Source: Lepiota brunneoincarnata (lineage: Eukaryota > Basidiomycota > Agaricomycetes > Agaricales > Agaricaceae). Taken from it: a stretch of 64,000 nt of DNA. Made by a program: the position numbers and the translations under genes. The notes beneath the pieces were generated by a model. That model saw only the letters and a program-made list of their open reading frames with translations, did not search any database and was not told the DNA's origin. Below, piece after piece: positions 12,740 through 24,114 of this stretch (position 1 is its first letter; every line of letters starts with the position of its first letter). The stretch lies in contig JAEBUN010000041.1 of assembly GCA_023014365.1 (NCBI GenBank), positions 186,001 through 250,000 of the forward strand, written 5' to 3'.

Positions 12740-14345
12740 CGTGCAATATCCTTTGATTATATGCTAAAATACCAGACAAGGGTATAATAATAACATAAAT
12801 ATGCAATCACTCAGAGCCAGCTAGCCATTGGACGTTCATTATATTCTTCGCATTCAAATATAGTCATATGCGGGGAGGAGCAGTTTGGGGCCCCATACGA
12901 TTTCAAAGGGGATGACACCGAGGTGGTGAAGCGAACAATTTGGGGGTTCAAAGCCCAGCCCTTGTGATGCGGATCAAGTTGCTCCACCCCGGAATGTCGG
13001 CCTCACATCTCTCATTAGCTACATTCGGGTTTGGACCTGCGCCTGGTTCTCATTTGGGTCAGGTAAAATGGAAGACTGGTAGAGTAGAGCAACAACTGGC
13101 AGTGAAGTATTAAGGACACACTTCCACGTACATAATATAATGCTCCTAAGAGTCAATCCATACAGTACTGGTACCATATACAGCTTCCTGGCATTTTCAT
13201 TCAGCCCTAATCTACGGTGGGTTGCACAATCAATATGTTGGATCTACACCCAAAACTGTAACGATGAGTGGGCCGCTGTGACCATTGTCTTGGCGTCTTG
13301 GCTTGAGCATTCGAACGTGTGCACCACATATGAACAAATTCCAGCAACTTCTCATTTCTTCCATTGCGATCACAATAGCGAAAATCAATGACAATCACCT
13401 TATTGTGTTAGTTAACCCTGCTTGACCAAAGGAACCACATTTGCTTGTCTGTAGTAGTCCGACTCACCAGAGCTTGTTCTGACCCTTTGCCCTCCTCTGC
13501 CTTGGCACCAGTGGGTTCGTTGCTGGTGTTGCGGTGTCCCCATAAATGTACAGTCCTGCTGATAGACCTCTGGATTATTTGACATTATTTGCAGACTTTC
13601 ACTGCGTGTGTCCTTGCTACAGCCGCATTTCACCCGCCACCAATTGCCAATTTGTTGCCAGCAACACTGGTCGGAGTAAGGCAAGTCACCCACAAGGTGT
13701 GTTGCAGTGGCGCAGGGACTTGTATGGACTCACCAGGACTTGTCTCTCTCCCCCCTGGATAAACACGCCACGTCTTCTCCCATTCATTGAGCGTCTCAAG
13801 AGGCAATGGTCGTAGACTGACACCATTGGTGTCATTCCTACACATACGTACTCGCTTTGCTGGGGATCGTCTTATGGATGTTCCTGCATTTTGCTTTAAC
13901 GGCTCTCAGTCCTGCTAGTCTATCATGCTTTAGGTGAGTGTGTGTATATTCCTGAGTGCGTTAGTTTCCCAGCATTCAACACACCGTTTTGCAGTTTAAG
14001 ATGATACTCGCCTGCGAGTGGTGATGTCAAATTGATCATTGTGGTCTCTTGTCCCTGATCAACGTTGTTCAAGCCCACAATGAGCCTCTCGACCCTGAAT
14101 TATATGAATTGCTAATAGCACCCTTTCGCACCCTACAATGCGAACAAAATTGGATGCCGGGTTTTGGATAATTGGTACTGCGGGAGTTGTTCAGCAGCCT
14201 TCCTTGAACCATAAAAATACTTTAATGTGGGTGGCCTTGAGTGTTCGTCCTCGATGGTCCCAGGATTGGAGTAACCCTGCGTGTCAATGTCTCCCTGGAC
14301 GCAGGAGAAACTATACAATAGTTACAGTCGCGGCCGCTAGTATTT
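12740..14345. repeat. Diverged copy 2 of the segment downstream of NACHT B
   Basis: Homologous to 1-1600 in the same orientation and position relative to a NACHT gene. A 93-codon minus-strand ORF (13412-13693) shares a short coding-like block with the other copy around 660-800, but reading frames are not kept open in both, so I do not call a gene. Confidence 0.65.
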
Positions 14346-14353
14346 ATGTCCAG

Positions 14354-16212
14354 TCACCTAAGACTACATATTAGGGCTAGTGCAGTCCGCTCCCCTTTAC
14401 CAATTCAAAATGCCATCCGGTGACTACCTGGCGAGGGGCCAACTTCATTGGGCCTATGTAGTGAAACGAAATTAAAATCAAGGCCCATAATGGTCAAACC
14501 CAGAGGGAGAGAGTCGCAATTATCCATCGCCGTTGATGGGTGAAATTGGATCAAGTCATGCTCATGGTAGTCATCCGCCTGCTGGTACAAGTCCAATAAA
14601 CAAGTCGAATTTGCGACATCACACGATTGGACGCACCGAGCTCAGTCTCGGACGTTTCGAGAGCCATTGGAGAAAAAGCAAAAAGCGCTCGTCTTCAAAG
14701 ACACTCCAGCTGGGGGGAGAATGGTTGAACTTGAACTTGAAAAGTTCTGCCAGAATAGCTGGTCATCTCGAATCTTCCACCAATGCGTACATATCCCAAA
14801 CATTGAACCTGAGAAATTCAAAGATACGTTTGTCATCCTCTACATCACCAACCCAACGAGGTGAAATTTCATTGTGAGTGGAGGTGGAACAGTCTGAGCA
14901 AGGGTCAGCACAGCCGAACATGGTAAAGAGGACACCCACATTCGAGTTCACAGTTTGATTGAAGAAGGTGACTGTACCAAACGAGGGCGAGTACTGCGAT
15001 GTCATGATGGGATCAATCCATATCCAAGGCAAATGACTGAGATCGGTTTGGGTCAAGGAGAAAATCTGGAAATGATTTATGAAAGAAAGTGAGAGGCTTT
15101 TCATGGGCCAATTTGGGAGGAGGGACATCAATGACAGAGTGTAGATTGCGGAGAGCTGAGTAAAAGGCATCCTTGCGAATGCCAAGAAATTGGCCAACTT
15201 CAGAGACAATCTCAAAATAGGTGTTATCTTCGAGTGTGCTGTAGGAGCGAGAAAGAATGTAATATGCAATGATCCGCTTAGCAGTGGGAAGCGTGGATTG
15301 AGGAACCCAGTTCATGATCTGCATGTAAAAGGCATTCAGAGCCCCCAAAGGCATCACCTTATCCCTCTCCCCAATCGCGTCAAGGTACGCAAGGCATATC
15401 TCCAGCTGCATGTCAGGGGACATGCTCTCGTCACCAATAAAGTGGAGAACAACCGAGGCAAGGATCGGGAGTCCTCCAATCCTCTGTGAGAGTAGCTGCA
15501 GTTTGGACTCCTTCGGCCATCGTACCTGATCTGGAGTAATATCCCACTTGGTATCATCATGAATCTTCTGCAGTCCATCTTTGAGGATATGATACATGTC
15601 CCAGATATCCTGTTCGGCGTTGCACGTGATCCCCTTTCGTCCACGATCGATTGGAGGATCGGCTCTGGCAAATGCACATTTGAGATGCCACTCAGGGCGG
15701 CTACAAACAAGCCACAGAGTGGGCACGGACTATCGGCCAATTGCTGGACGTAGTCACCAATGAGAGTAATGAGCTGACATTGAGCCACCTCATCGCTGCA
15801 CTCGTCGACCCCATCAATGATGACAACAAGGGGTTTACGGGTGGTGTTGGTGGCATTATGTTGAGCTGCTAGGAGCATGAATGGGTCGACGATGAGCTTC
15901 CGAAACTGAATGGAGAGCGTCTTGTTGAGGATGGAGGGGTCATGGGACAAGATGTGTGTTATCAAATGATTATATCCTGCATCTTGGCTGGCAAGTTGGT
16001 AAGCGATCGTGGCGATGACACCCTTGGGACTGTTGCGGTTTTGCAACTTGGAAAAGAAAAATGACACTCCAAGCTGCCCGAGCTGTTTACAACGCTCGGC
16101 AAATGTCTGAGCAACAGCGGACTTGCCGGCACCTGCAGGACCCAACAACCATATAAAGCCCCAATCCTGTTCCTTGCCCAACAGCCATTTGTTAAGTGTA
16201 TCCAGCAACTCC
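14354..16212 (-). pseudogene. NACHT B: truncated and frameshifted NACHT pseudogene
   Basis: The gene is homologous to D from the helix before the nucleotide-binding site to the C-terminus. Walker A (GPAGAGKS) and Walker B (VIIDGVDEC) are intact. Homology stops at 16212, where the Copia-1 LTR starts (TGTTGAGG), so the N-terminal exons were split off by that insertion. A 1-bp deletion near 15717 (ccacagag where the paralogues have ccacaggag) shifts the frame. A TGA at 15013-15015 replaces the Gln codon in the motif before the C-terminal intron. The last exon is also shortened around 14515. The ORF running to 16262 contains LTR-derived residues at its N-terminus that are not part of the gene. 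Confidence 0.85.
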
Positions 16213-16534
16213 TGTTGAGGATTGACGTCGGGACACCTTGTCCATGATGTTTCGCTCATCATACAAGGAGTATGCGAGGAGCACCTGAGTACGGTGGCTC
16301 CTCAGTTAAGGAGTAATAAGTTTCACCATTTTCTATATGTTTTCACTTTCTCCTAATCGTGTATTATAAATATGTCGCATATGCTTGCCTGGAGTCTAGG
16401 TTTCGTCCCTCGGACTCCAGGTATGTTCTAGCATTCTTATTTGCTGTGTAGCTTACACTTAGGTTTCATCCCTCGGACTCCAGTAATAAATCTCTGCTTG
16501 ATTATCTATACTCTGCACAAATGTCTCATCGACA
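16213..16534 (+). repeat. Copia-1 5' LTR
   Basis: 322 bp, from TGTTGAGG at the break in NACHT B to TCGACA immediately before the primer binding site. It holds a TATA-like stretch near 16360 and two near-identical short repeats (16398-16421 and 16461-16484). No partner LTR is present, so the start rests on the NACHT breakpoint and the TG/CA ends. Confidence 0.75.
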
Positions 16535-16547
16535 GGTTATGGGCCCC
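16535..16547 (+). promoter_or_regulatory. Copia-1 primer binding site, half-tRNA(iMet) type
   Basis: GGTTATGGGCCCC directly follows the 5' LTR. It is complementary to the anticodon stem-loop of initiator tRNA-Met, the primer used by Drosophila copia as a half-tRNA. The same 13 bases occupy the same place in Copia-2 (59267-59279). Confidence 0.8.
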
Positions 16548-18691
16548 GGCAGAGAAACTACTTCTGAAACCCTACAGTTTCCGAAGTTGAATAGCACGAA
16601 TTATTACACATGGGCCAGCAGCATGAAGGCTGCCCTTCAAGCAAAGTATTTATGGGGAATCATTTCTGGTCGTGAACGTTGTCCCACCAAACCTCCCTCT
16701 CATTACCGTCCTCCTCAAATCACCCAAGGATCTCAGACCAATCCCTCATCATCTGCAAAAGACAAAGCCAAGGACCTGGGAGGCATTGATGTTCCTATCG
16801 ATATTGAGTCGCGGGACTACAAGAACTGGGAAGCTACTATGGAGAAGTACCTTCGTTGGCTTTGGGCAGATGATGCTGCCCAAGGTCTCATTCTAGGGGC
16901 CATTGACTTTGCTCAACGGGAGCATATTGCCTCATTTGAGACATCGGAGGATATGTGGGACCACCTCCCTACAATCTACGATACACAACATCAAGGAATC
17001 AATGTCCATTATCATTTTCAAGATTTATATTCGAAGAGATGGGATGGTACTACACCTATGTCCGACCATATTGGATTCTTCTTGAGTATCCGTTGTTGTA
17101 TCTTGGATGCTGGTCAAACCCTTGATGATTTTCATATTATTCATGCCCTCCTTTCATCCTTGCCACGCTCACATATCTGGGATGTTGTCAAACAAAACCT
17201 CCTTGACAAAGGAAATAATCTTACCCTTGAGATGGTCACTGCTGAATTGATTGCCATACATGATTGAGTTGCTCATGATGAGCAAATGGACCAATCTGAG
17301 AAGAAATTTCGTGTGAAGCAGTTAGCACTTGCTTTGAGGATGAATGACACATTGAGTGGATGTTATAGTGGTGGAGAAGGAAAGAAAAGAAAGGGTAAAT
17401 GGAAGGGTAAAGGTAAATGAGAACCCAAAACCAATGATATGTGCCACAACTGTGGTGAAAAGGGCCATTGGAGTCCTTCTTGTACCAAGCTGAAGAAGCT
17501 GAAAAATGAATCAAAGAATATTGGTAATGCAAACTTTGCTATTGATGAATTAAAGCCTACCGAAAGTTGTGAAATCAGACAAGTTTTCGCAACCTTCCAT
17601 GCTTCCAATATGCCTCTTGGCCTCTTGCTTGATAGTGCAGCAACCTGTCATATGGTTGCTGACTGTGCATTATTCTCTGATTACCAGAAGGTTCACGCAC
17701 AACATATATCTGTTGGTGGTCAACATCAAGTACCTGTTGAAGGTCATGGATCAATCACTATACGAATGATGCACAATCTGAGAAAATATTCTGACTTAAC
17801 TCTTGAAGGTGTCCTCCATATCCCATGTCTAGGCATAAATTTGATCAGCCTAGGAACTCTTCAACATGGTGGTGCGCAAATTAGAGGACTCAATGATGGA
17901 CTTGCTCTCATTCACAATGGATTGGAGTTCATGCAAGCAAAATTAATCAGGACATTAGGCACAATGTATCGGATACTATGCTCCAAAACAATTGGCCATA
18001 CTGCATATATAGCTCAAGAGTCAACCATGTGTCTTTGGCACTGTCGAATGGGCCACCTTGGACCTAGGAAAATCATGGATATGGCTGATCATGGACTTGT
18101 GAAAGGACTCACAATTCAATCCCCTGGTGAATTTGACTGCTTATGTAGCAGTTGTGCTCATGGAAAATCAAGTCGAGCTCCTCTTCCTGACACAAGCGAA
18201 ACTCAATATACAAAGATGGAATTACTTGTTATGGATCTCACTGGTCCTATGCCTGTCCCCACTTGGGATGGTTGCTTATATGCCCTTGTTGTTGTTGAGG
18301 CAAGCTGTCACTATCCAGTTGGAAGACTGCTGAAAAGCAAAGAGGATGTGGGTATAGCTGTGCAGGATATTGTTTCAATGCTCGAATGACAATCAGGGCT
18401 CCAGACATGATGTCTACGAACTGATAGTGGAAACGAGTTTGTAAACTCTGAAATAAATGAGTTCTGTCAACGAAATGGTATCATTCATGAAACAACAACC
18501 CCATACATACCTCAGCAAAATGGGATTGCTGAACAAGCGATTGCTGTCTTTTTTGAAATGGTGTGTTGTATGATCCATGCTGCCAATATTGATGTCAGGT
18601 ATTGGGGGGAGGCATTCATGTATGCCATCTACATCTGCTCCTTGACCTCCACATTGGCTTTAAAAGATAAAGTACCATATGAGGCATGGAC

Positions 18692-19611
18692 TGTTATGAT
18701 CCGTGCTCCTTCTGTATCTGAGGATAACTGGAGATGGCCTTCAATCACTCTACAAGGTGTCTGAGATGGTTGGCCTTGCAGAGCTTAGTGGATCATGCTC
18801 AATGAGATAACAAGGGAACACACCAAGTTAAGGCAGAGAGGGTTAATGACTGCTGTTAACAAGATTAAAGCTTGAGGCTTTAATCTCTACTTGTACAGGC
18901 CTTATATACCTATGAGATACTATATACTCATTATAGGTTATTGGGCTGTTCTACTTGTCCTGCACAGTCTTGACCATGATGCGCATCCTAGCTGATGGCA
19001 TCCTACTGTTATTTATATCTTACAATGAGTCAGTATCCTTGTTCTCCATTCCACTGCTGTGCGATGTTCCATTGCTTTTCTCTGACTCATAATTCTCTTC
19101 TTCCAATGCTATCTCCATGGATCCTCTTCCATTCTCACTCTCCATTCTCTTGGTGCTTCCATCTGTATTGGAGGTTGGATCAGTTGATCCATGGCTATCT
19201 TCTTTGTCCTTGGGGTATTCCAGAATATCCTCCAGAGTTATCTCCATTCCTGCTTCTCTTGCCAAGTCCTGCATGGCGCTATAGTATTCCCCTTCTTCAT
19301 CTTCATATTCCTGTGCTTGCAACTGGTCCATAGTTTCCTGTACCTGTCTTGTTGTTGAAATCATCCCAAGAAGGTGTATAGCAACAACAGCATATATTTG
19401 AGGGGAGACAATGGTGGGGGTAAGGGAGGTAAACAGACAGTGTAACTACTTGAGAACAACAGGTATATAAGTGTAACTACAGTGAGGCTACCATGAGGCA
19501 GTCAGCTACTCCGGTGGTCGGCATTCTGTCAGTTTGCCAGAATCACCAATTCCAACACTTGTAAAGTTGAATAGTTTTTCCTGTTCCTCTTGGTCTGGAC
19601 TGTTCATAACA
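18692..19611 (-). mobile_element. Solo LTR of the Gypsy-2 family (with a nested insertion)
   Basis: It begins TGTTATGATC and ends TCATAACA, flanked by TGGAC (18687-18691 and 19612-19616). Without the 205-bp nested element and its duplication it is about 710 bp, as in the other copies. The minus strand carries the acidic LTR ORF (stop at 19020), broken by the nested insertion. Confidence 0.88.
19353..19557 (+). mobile_element. Nested 205-bp solo LTR (TGTTGAAAT family)
   Basis: It starts TGTTGAAATC, ends TTCCAACA and is flanked by CTTGT (19348-19352 and 19558-19562). Related sequences occur near 38337 and, inverted, near 42680-42809. No coding potential. Confidence 0.82.
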
Positions 19612-20608
19612 TGGACTGGTCACAAGCCAAACATATCACACCTTCAAATTTTTGGATCCCTCGGGTGGGCTCATGTACTAAAAGAAGTTTGGCATGGAAA
19701 ACTCAAATTGCAAGCTGTTCGTGTTTGCCTACTTGGCTGGTGGACCAATAAAACCAAAGGCTATTGTCTTGAGGACCTCAAAAATAGCAAACTTATCACC
19801 TCATGTGATGTTGACTTCAGCGAGGATGAAACGCCAAGTGAGTTGGCTTCAATTGATGTTGGACTTACACAGTTGACAGCTGAAGAGGTCGATGAATTAG
19901 TGGATACAGCAGCAACTCAAGATGCTCAAGAACTTACTGCACCTCTGGACAGATCTATTGTTGAGGAATCATCGACTCCTGAAAGTCCTTCTGTTCCTTT
20001 TACCATGCTGCCTCAATCCCCTCGAGAATCAGATATCCCCCCTTCTCCAAAAAAGTTGAAGAAGTGGGAGAACCTTCCTAGAAGGGAATTACCCACTCAC
20101 AAGCATTGTCCCCCTCTGTGATATGGCCAAGATAAGGAATCTGTGCTCATCAGTGGGCACATAGCTTTCGTTGCCATAAATGTTGTACCAACTTGCGAGG
20201 AAGCCATGTTATCTCCTGATGCTGAAGGATGGAAGGCTGCTATACAGTCTGAACATGCTCAATTAGAAAAAAAGAGGGTTTTTGAATCAGTAGATGTGTT
20301 GCCAGAAGGAAAGAAAGCCATGGGAAGTAAAATTGTCCTTCACCATATACTTGACAAGCATGGGAATCATGTCAAGTTCAAGGCCCAGATTGTTGCCCAG
20401 GGATTCTCACAGATTGTGGGAATTGATTTCACTGAAACATTCTCCTCCATTGCAAAATTCACTACCCTTTGAGTGTTCTTGTCCCTTGCTGCTTTGCTCA
20501 ACTTTGATATCCATCAAATTGACATTGTAGGGGCCTATCTTGAAGGAAATCTCAATGAGGACATCTATATGAAGGTGCTGAAGGGAGTTGATGGTATTCA
20601 GGACAAAG

Positions 20609-21308
20609 TGTTACAAACAGTCTGGATTGAGAAGAACAGGAACAACTATTCAACCTTACAAGATGGGTACAGGAAACCACAGACCAGTTACAAGTGCAGG
20701 AGTATGAAGATGAAGAAGGGAAATATTACAACACCATGCAGGACCTGGCAAGAGAAGCAGGAATGGAGGTAACTCTGGAGGATATTCTGGAATACCCTGA
20801 GGACGAAGAAGACAGCCATGGATCAACCAATCTAACCTCCAATATGGATGGAAGCACCAAGAGAGTGGAGAGCGAGAATGGAGGAGATTCCATGGAGATA
20901 GAATTGGAAGAAGGAAACTATGAGTCAGGAAAGCGATGGAACATTGCACAGCAGTGAGAATGAGGACACTGACTCATTGTAATATAAATAACAGTAGGAT
21001 GCCATCAGCTAGGATGCGCATCATGGTCAAGACTGTGGATGACCAGTAGAACAGCCCAACTACCTATAACAAGTATATAGTGTCTCATAGGTATATAAGG
21101 CCTGTACAAGTAGAGATTAAAGCTTTAAGCTTTAATCTTGTTAACAGCAGTTGTTAACCCTCTTTGCCTTAACTTGGCATGTTCCCTTGTTATCTCATTG
21201 AGCATGATCCACTAAGCTCTGCAAGGTCAACCATCTCAGACACCTTGTAGAGTGATTGAAGGCCGTCTCCAGTTATCTTCGGATACAGAAGGAGCACAGA
21301 TCATAACA
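20609..21308 (+). repeat. Gypsy-2 5' LTR with internal ORF
   Basis: 700 bp. The first half codes in frame for an acidic protein segment (readable at 20694-20957); the stop falls in the second half, followed by a TATA box (ggtatataagg near 21086). The ORF is therefore in U3. Confidence 0.85.
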
Positions 21309-22022
21309 TTAGATTAAAGCTTCCTTTGGATAACCTCCATCATACACCCCATGGTATCGGTATGCCTTGTCGCTACCCTTCCACACCGGCAGACGATACG
21401 CTTTATTGCTATCCAAGTGCCAACCATATCTGACAACACACCTTGTCACTGTCCAGTGATACACCCCCATAGAGCAGGCCACCATACCCTCTGCACCCTT
21501 GGTCAGATGCACCAAAAGCGTTGATAGGTCATCCACACCTTTAAGTGTTGATTGGGATAACGCACCTGTAAGTGTTGTATATAGGTCATCTGCACCTTCA
21601 AGCATCGATTGGGATAATGCACCCGCAAGCATTGTTTATTCACCCTCACCCCCACCTTCACCTTCGACTTCTTCCCTCTACACCCTGTCTACAAACCAAA
21701 ATGACCCCCTTGCCACCGACTATGAAGAATCTAACAGTTCTGACTGGTCAACAACCGACTCTGAACCCGACTTCACATCCCCTCCACCACGGACCATAAA
21801 AAGAAAACAAAACCTATACCCCTCACTCATTCACCCTCTGGTTCCACACCGTACCCCACACAACCTACCAAGAGAGTTCAACGTCAAACAGAAGACCCAG
21901 GATACCCAGCACCCCCAGCATCAGTTCTTCAATCCCTACCTAAACAACCACCACCTGAAAGAACTGCCACCTCTACCCGCTCAAAGCTTGGGGAGCTGAT
22001 TCATAAAACACCTGCCCCATCC

Positions 22023-22720
22023 TGTTATGATCCATGCTCCTTCTGTATCCGAGGATAACTGGAGACGGCCTTCAATCACTCTACAAGGTGTCCGAGACGG
22101 TTGGCCTTATAGAGCTTAGTGGATCGCGCTCAATGAGATAACGAGGGAAGACGCCAAGTTAAGGCAGAGAGGTAAACGACCGCTGTTAACAAGATTAAAG
22201 CTTAGGGCTTTAATCTCTACTTGTACAGGCCTTATATACCTATGAGGTGCTATATACTCGTTATAGGTTACTTGGCTGTTCTACTGGTCGTGCGCAGTCC
22301 TGACCATGATGCACATCCTGGCTGATGGCATCCTAGTGTTATTTATATTACAATGAGTCAGTACTCTCGCTACTGCTGTGCGATGTTCCATCGCTTTCCT
22401 CTGACTCATAATCCTCTTCTCCCGATTGTATCTCCATGGAGTCCTCTCCGTTCTTGCTCTCCATTCTCTCAGTGCTTCCATCCGTATCGGAGGTTGGATC
22501 GGTTGATCCATGGTTATCTTCCTCGTCCTCGGGGTATTCCAATATATCCTCCAAGGTTATCTCCATTCCTGCTTCTCTCGCCAGGTCCTGCATGGCGGTG
22601 TAATATTCCCCTTCCTCGTCTTCGTATTCTTGTGCCCGTAATTGGTCTGTAGTCTCCTGTACCCATCTTGTAAAGTCGAACAATAGTTCTTGTTCCTCCC
22701 GGTCTGGACTGTTCATAACA
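22023..22720 (-). mobile_element. Solo LTR of the Gypsy-2 family inside Gypsy-2 gag
   Basis: 698 bp, TGTTATGA...TCATAACA, flanked by CATCC (22018-22022 and 22721-22725). On the minus strand the LTR codes for an uninterrupted acidic ORF, 22716-22348, 122 aa, opening at the ATG five bases inside the LTR end. This is the cleanest copy of the LTR ORF in the window. Confidence 0.9.
22348..22716 (-). CDS. LTR-encoded acidic ORF, unknown function
   Basis: 122 codons lying wholly inside a solo LTR. The protein is strongly acidic, with Glu/Asp runs such as EYEDEEGEYY and YPEDEEDN, and has a Ser/Thr-rich tail ending STDSL. The same sequence, with substitutions, is read in the other three LTRs (19020-19364 minus, 20694-20957 plus, 28857-29621 plus with interruptions). 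In Gypsy-2 the upstream ORF3 enters it in frame, so it is the C-terminal part of ORF3 and the standalone ATG may be incidental. Acidic residues are conserved between copies, which suggests past selection. No domain recognised. Confidence 0.5.
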   Translation of the reverse strand: MNSPDREEQELLFDFTRWVQETTDQLRAQEYEDEEGEYYTAMQDLAREAGMEITLEDILEYPEDEEDNHGSTDPTSDTDGSTERMESKNGEDSMEIQSGEEDYESEESDGTSHSSSESTDSL

Positions 22721-24114
22721 CATCCTCTGGTCCTCAACCCTCAACAAGTACAAGACCTCACGACAACACTTCACAACAGGAACCCCCAAGAACATCTTCA
22801 CCCCTCATATCACCACTTGGATCACTGGTACACTCACCGCCTCAATCCAGTTCCCCTGTACAATCTGAACCATCCGAAGTTAGCCCCACTACTGGGTCTA
22901 TTCACACTTCTGACAAGGAGTTCACAACCTCTGACACTAATGATATGGCCTCCTCCGCAAAGATCAATACACCCCCAACCTTTAATGGAGAAACCGGCTA
23001 CTACTGCCTCTGGAAGGATGCAGTACAACTATACATCGATGCAAAGCCTGGTGCCTTTTCCGATGACAAGACCAAGATACAATTCACCCTTTCATACATA
23101 TCCACTGGCCCCGCCACAACATGGAGAGGAGCATTCTTGGAAACAAGGAACTTGACGGAAGCCAGACCCTTCCAACATGGAAGAAATTCCTGGAAGGACT
23201 CGATACATCCTTCACCCCAAACAATGTCCCCACAGATGCAATGGACAGAATCTGCCACCTCAAACAGAATGGACGATATATTGATGATTACATATCCCAG
23301 TTCCAGATACTTGCCTATCAGGCCAACCTTGGAGATGGAGTGGCAGCAGTCAACTATTTCAAGAACAGGCTGGATCACCCCATCGCAATCAAGACAATTA
23401 GCCTCAATCTGGGAAACAAACTCAACAACTGGTTCAAGCAAGCTTGAACAGCATATCAAATATTACAAACTCAATGCGACTATATGCAAACTCAAGGAGC
23501 TCCCTCGTTTCCAACAACTTTGCACCCTCACTCATTTAAAGGGAAAAGAAATGCTTTTATGTGCCATGTCCCACTCCCCTATCAAGCAACAGGCCCTAAC
23601 GCAATGGATATTGACCAACTCACCGAAGCGGTCTACAACCTTGACTTTGAGGAAAAACCAGATCTACTCACCAAGGAAGCTGATGAAGATGAGGAGACCA
23701 AAGAAGACAGACTCCACCAGTTGGTACAGGAGCGCACCCACGAAGCCCTCAATGCAATCCTCACAGATGCCCAGAGAAGGGATCTCAAGGAGAAGAGATG
23801 CTTCAACTGCCACAAGACTGGACACTTTGCCCATGAATGCCCCACCAAGAAGACCATATATCGCCAATCCAAATTACCCTGCAATTTGGATGCCAGAAAC
23901 TGGTCAAATGTGATATCCAGAAGAAGACAAGCAAGTTATAGGAAAAAGAACTCCCTATACAACATACTAGAAGATGCAACCGACGAAGAAGTCAAGGACA
24001 TCTACAAACACTTCACAAATGAATCCAGCCACCCAGATGCCCCTCTGGTCAAGGATTTTGCCTAAGGAGACTAGCCACCACATCTAGCCCTCCACAAAGA
24101 CCCCCTTCCTTTCA

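Larger units (their letters stand above)
16213..20608 (+). mobile_element. Copia-1: 5' part of a Ty1/copia element
   Basis: 5' LTR, primer binding site, gag, protease, integrase and the first part of reverse transcriptase are present in the usual copia order. The element is interrupted by a solo LTR at 18692-19611 (target duplication TGGAC). It ends abruptly at 20608, where Gypsy-2 begins. The rest of RT, RNase H and the 3' LTR are missing from the window. Insertion was into the N-terminal region of NACHT B. Confidence 0.88.
16521..20608 (+). pseudogene. Copia-1 Gag-Pol, six in-frame TGA, truncated
   Basis: The order is Gag, zinc knuckle CHNCGEKGHWSPSC (around 17443), aspartic protease with LLDSAATCHM, integrase zinc finger (H...H near WHCRMGHLG, then C..C) and integrase core with MDLTGP, RTDSGNEF and PQQNGIAE, then the start of reverse transcriptase up to the block ending GAYLEGNLNEDIYM. 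TGA codons occur at 17265, 17418, 18387, 18408, 20119 and 20470. After removal of the solo LTR plus its 5-bp duplication (925 bp) all coding blocks fall in one frame. Family comparison suggests Arg at these positions, so each is a likely CGA-to-TGA change. The YVDD box and RNase H are absent. Confidence 0.88.
21499..24065 (+). pseudogene. Gypsy-2 Gag, split by a solo LTR
   Basis: The Ser/Pro-rich N-terminal part lies at 21499-22017 and the remainder from 22726. The Ty3-type Gag core is visible around the PATTWRGAFLE motif (about 23110-23150). A frameshift lies near 23135, and TGA at 23445-23447 stands where Arg is expected. The zinc knuckle CFNCHKTGHFAHEC lies near 23800-23845. Gag ends at TAA 24063-24065. 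Gag coats element RNA in virus-like particles; this copy cannot make a complete protein. Confidence 0.82.

Noticed and set aside
16213..16262. N-terminal residues of the 302-codon NACHT B ORF as a new N-terminus
   Set aside because: These residues are encoded by the Copia-1 LTR, not by NACHT sequence.
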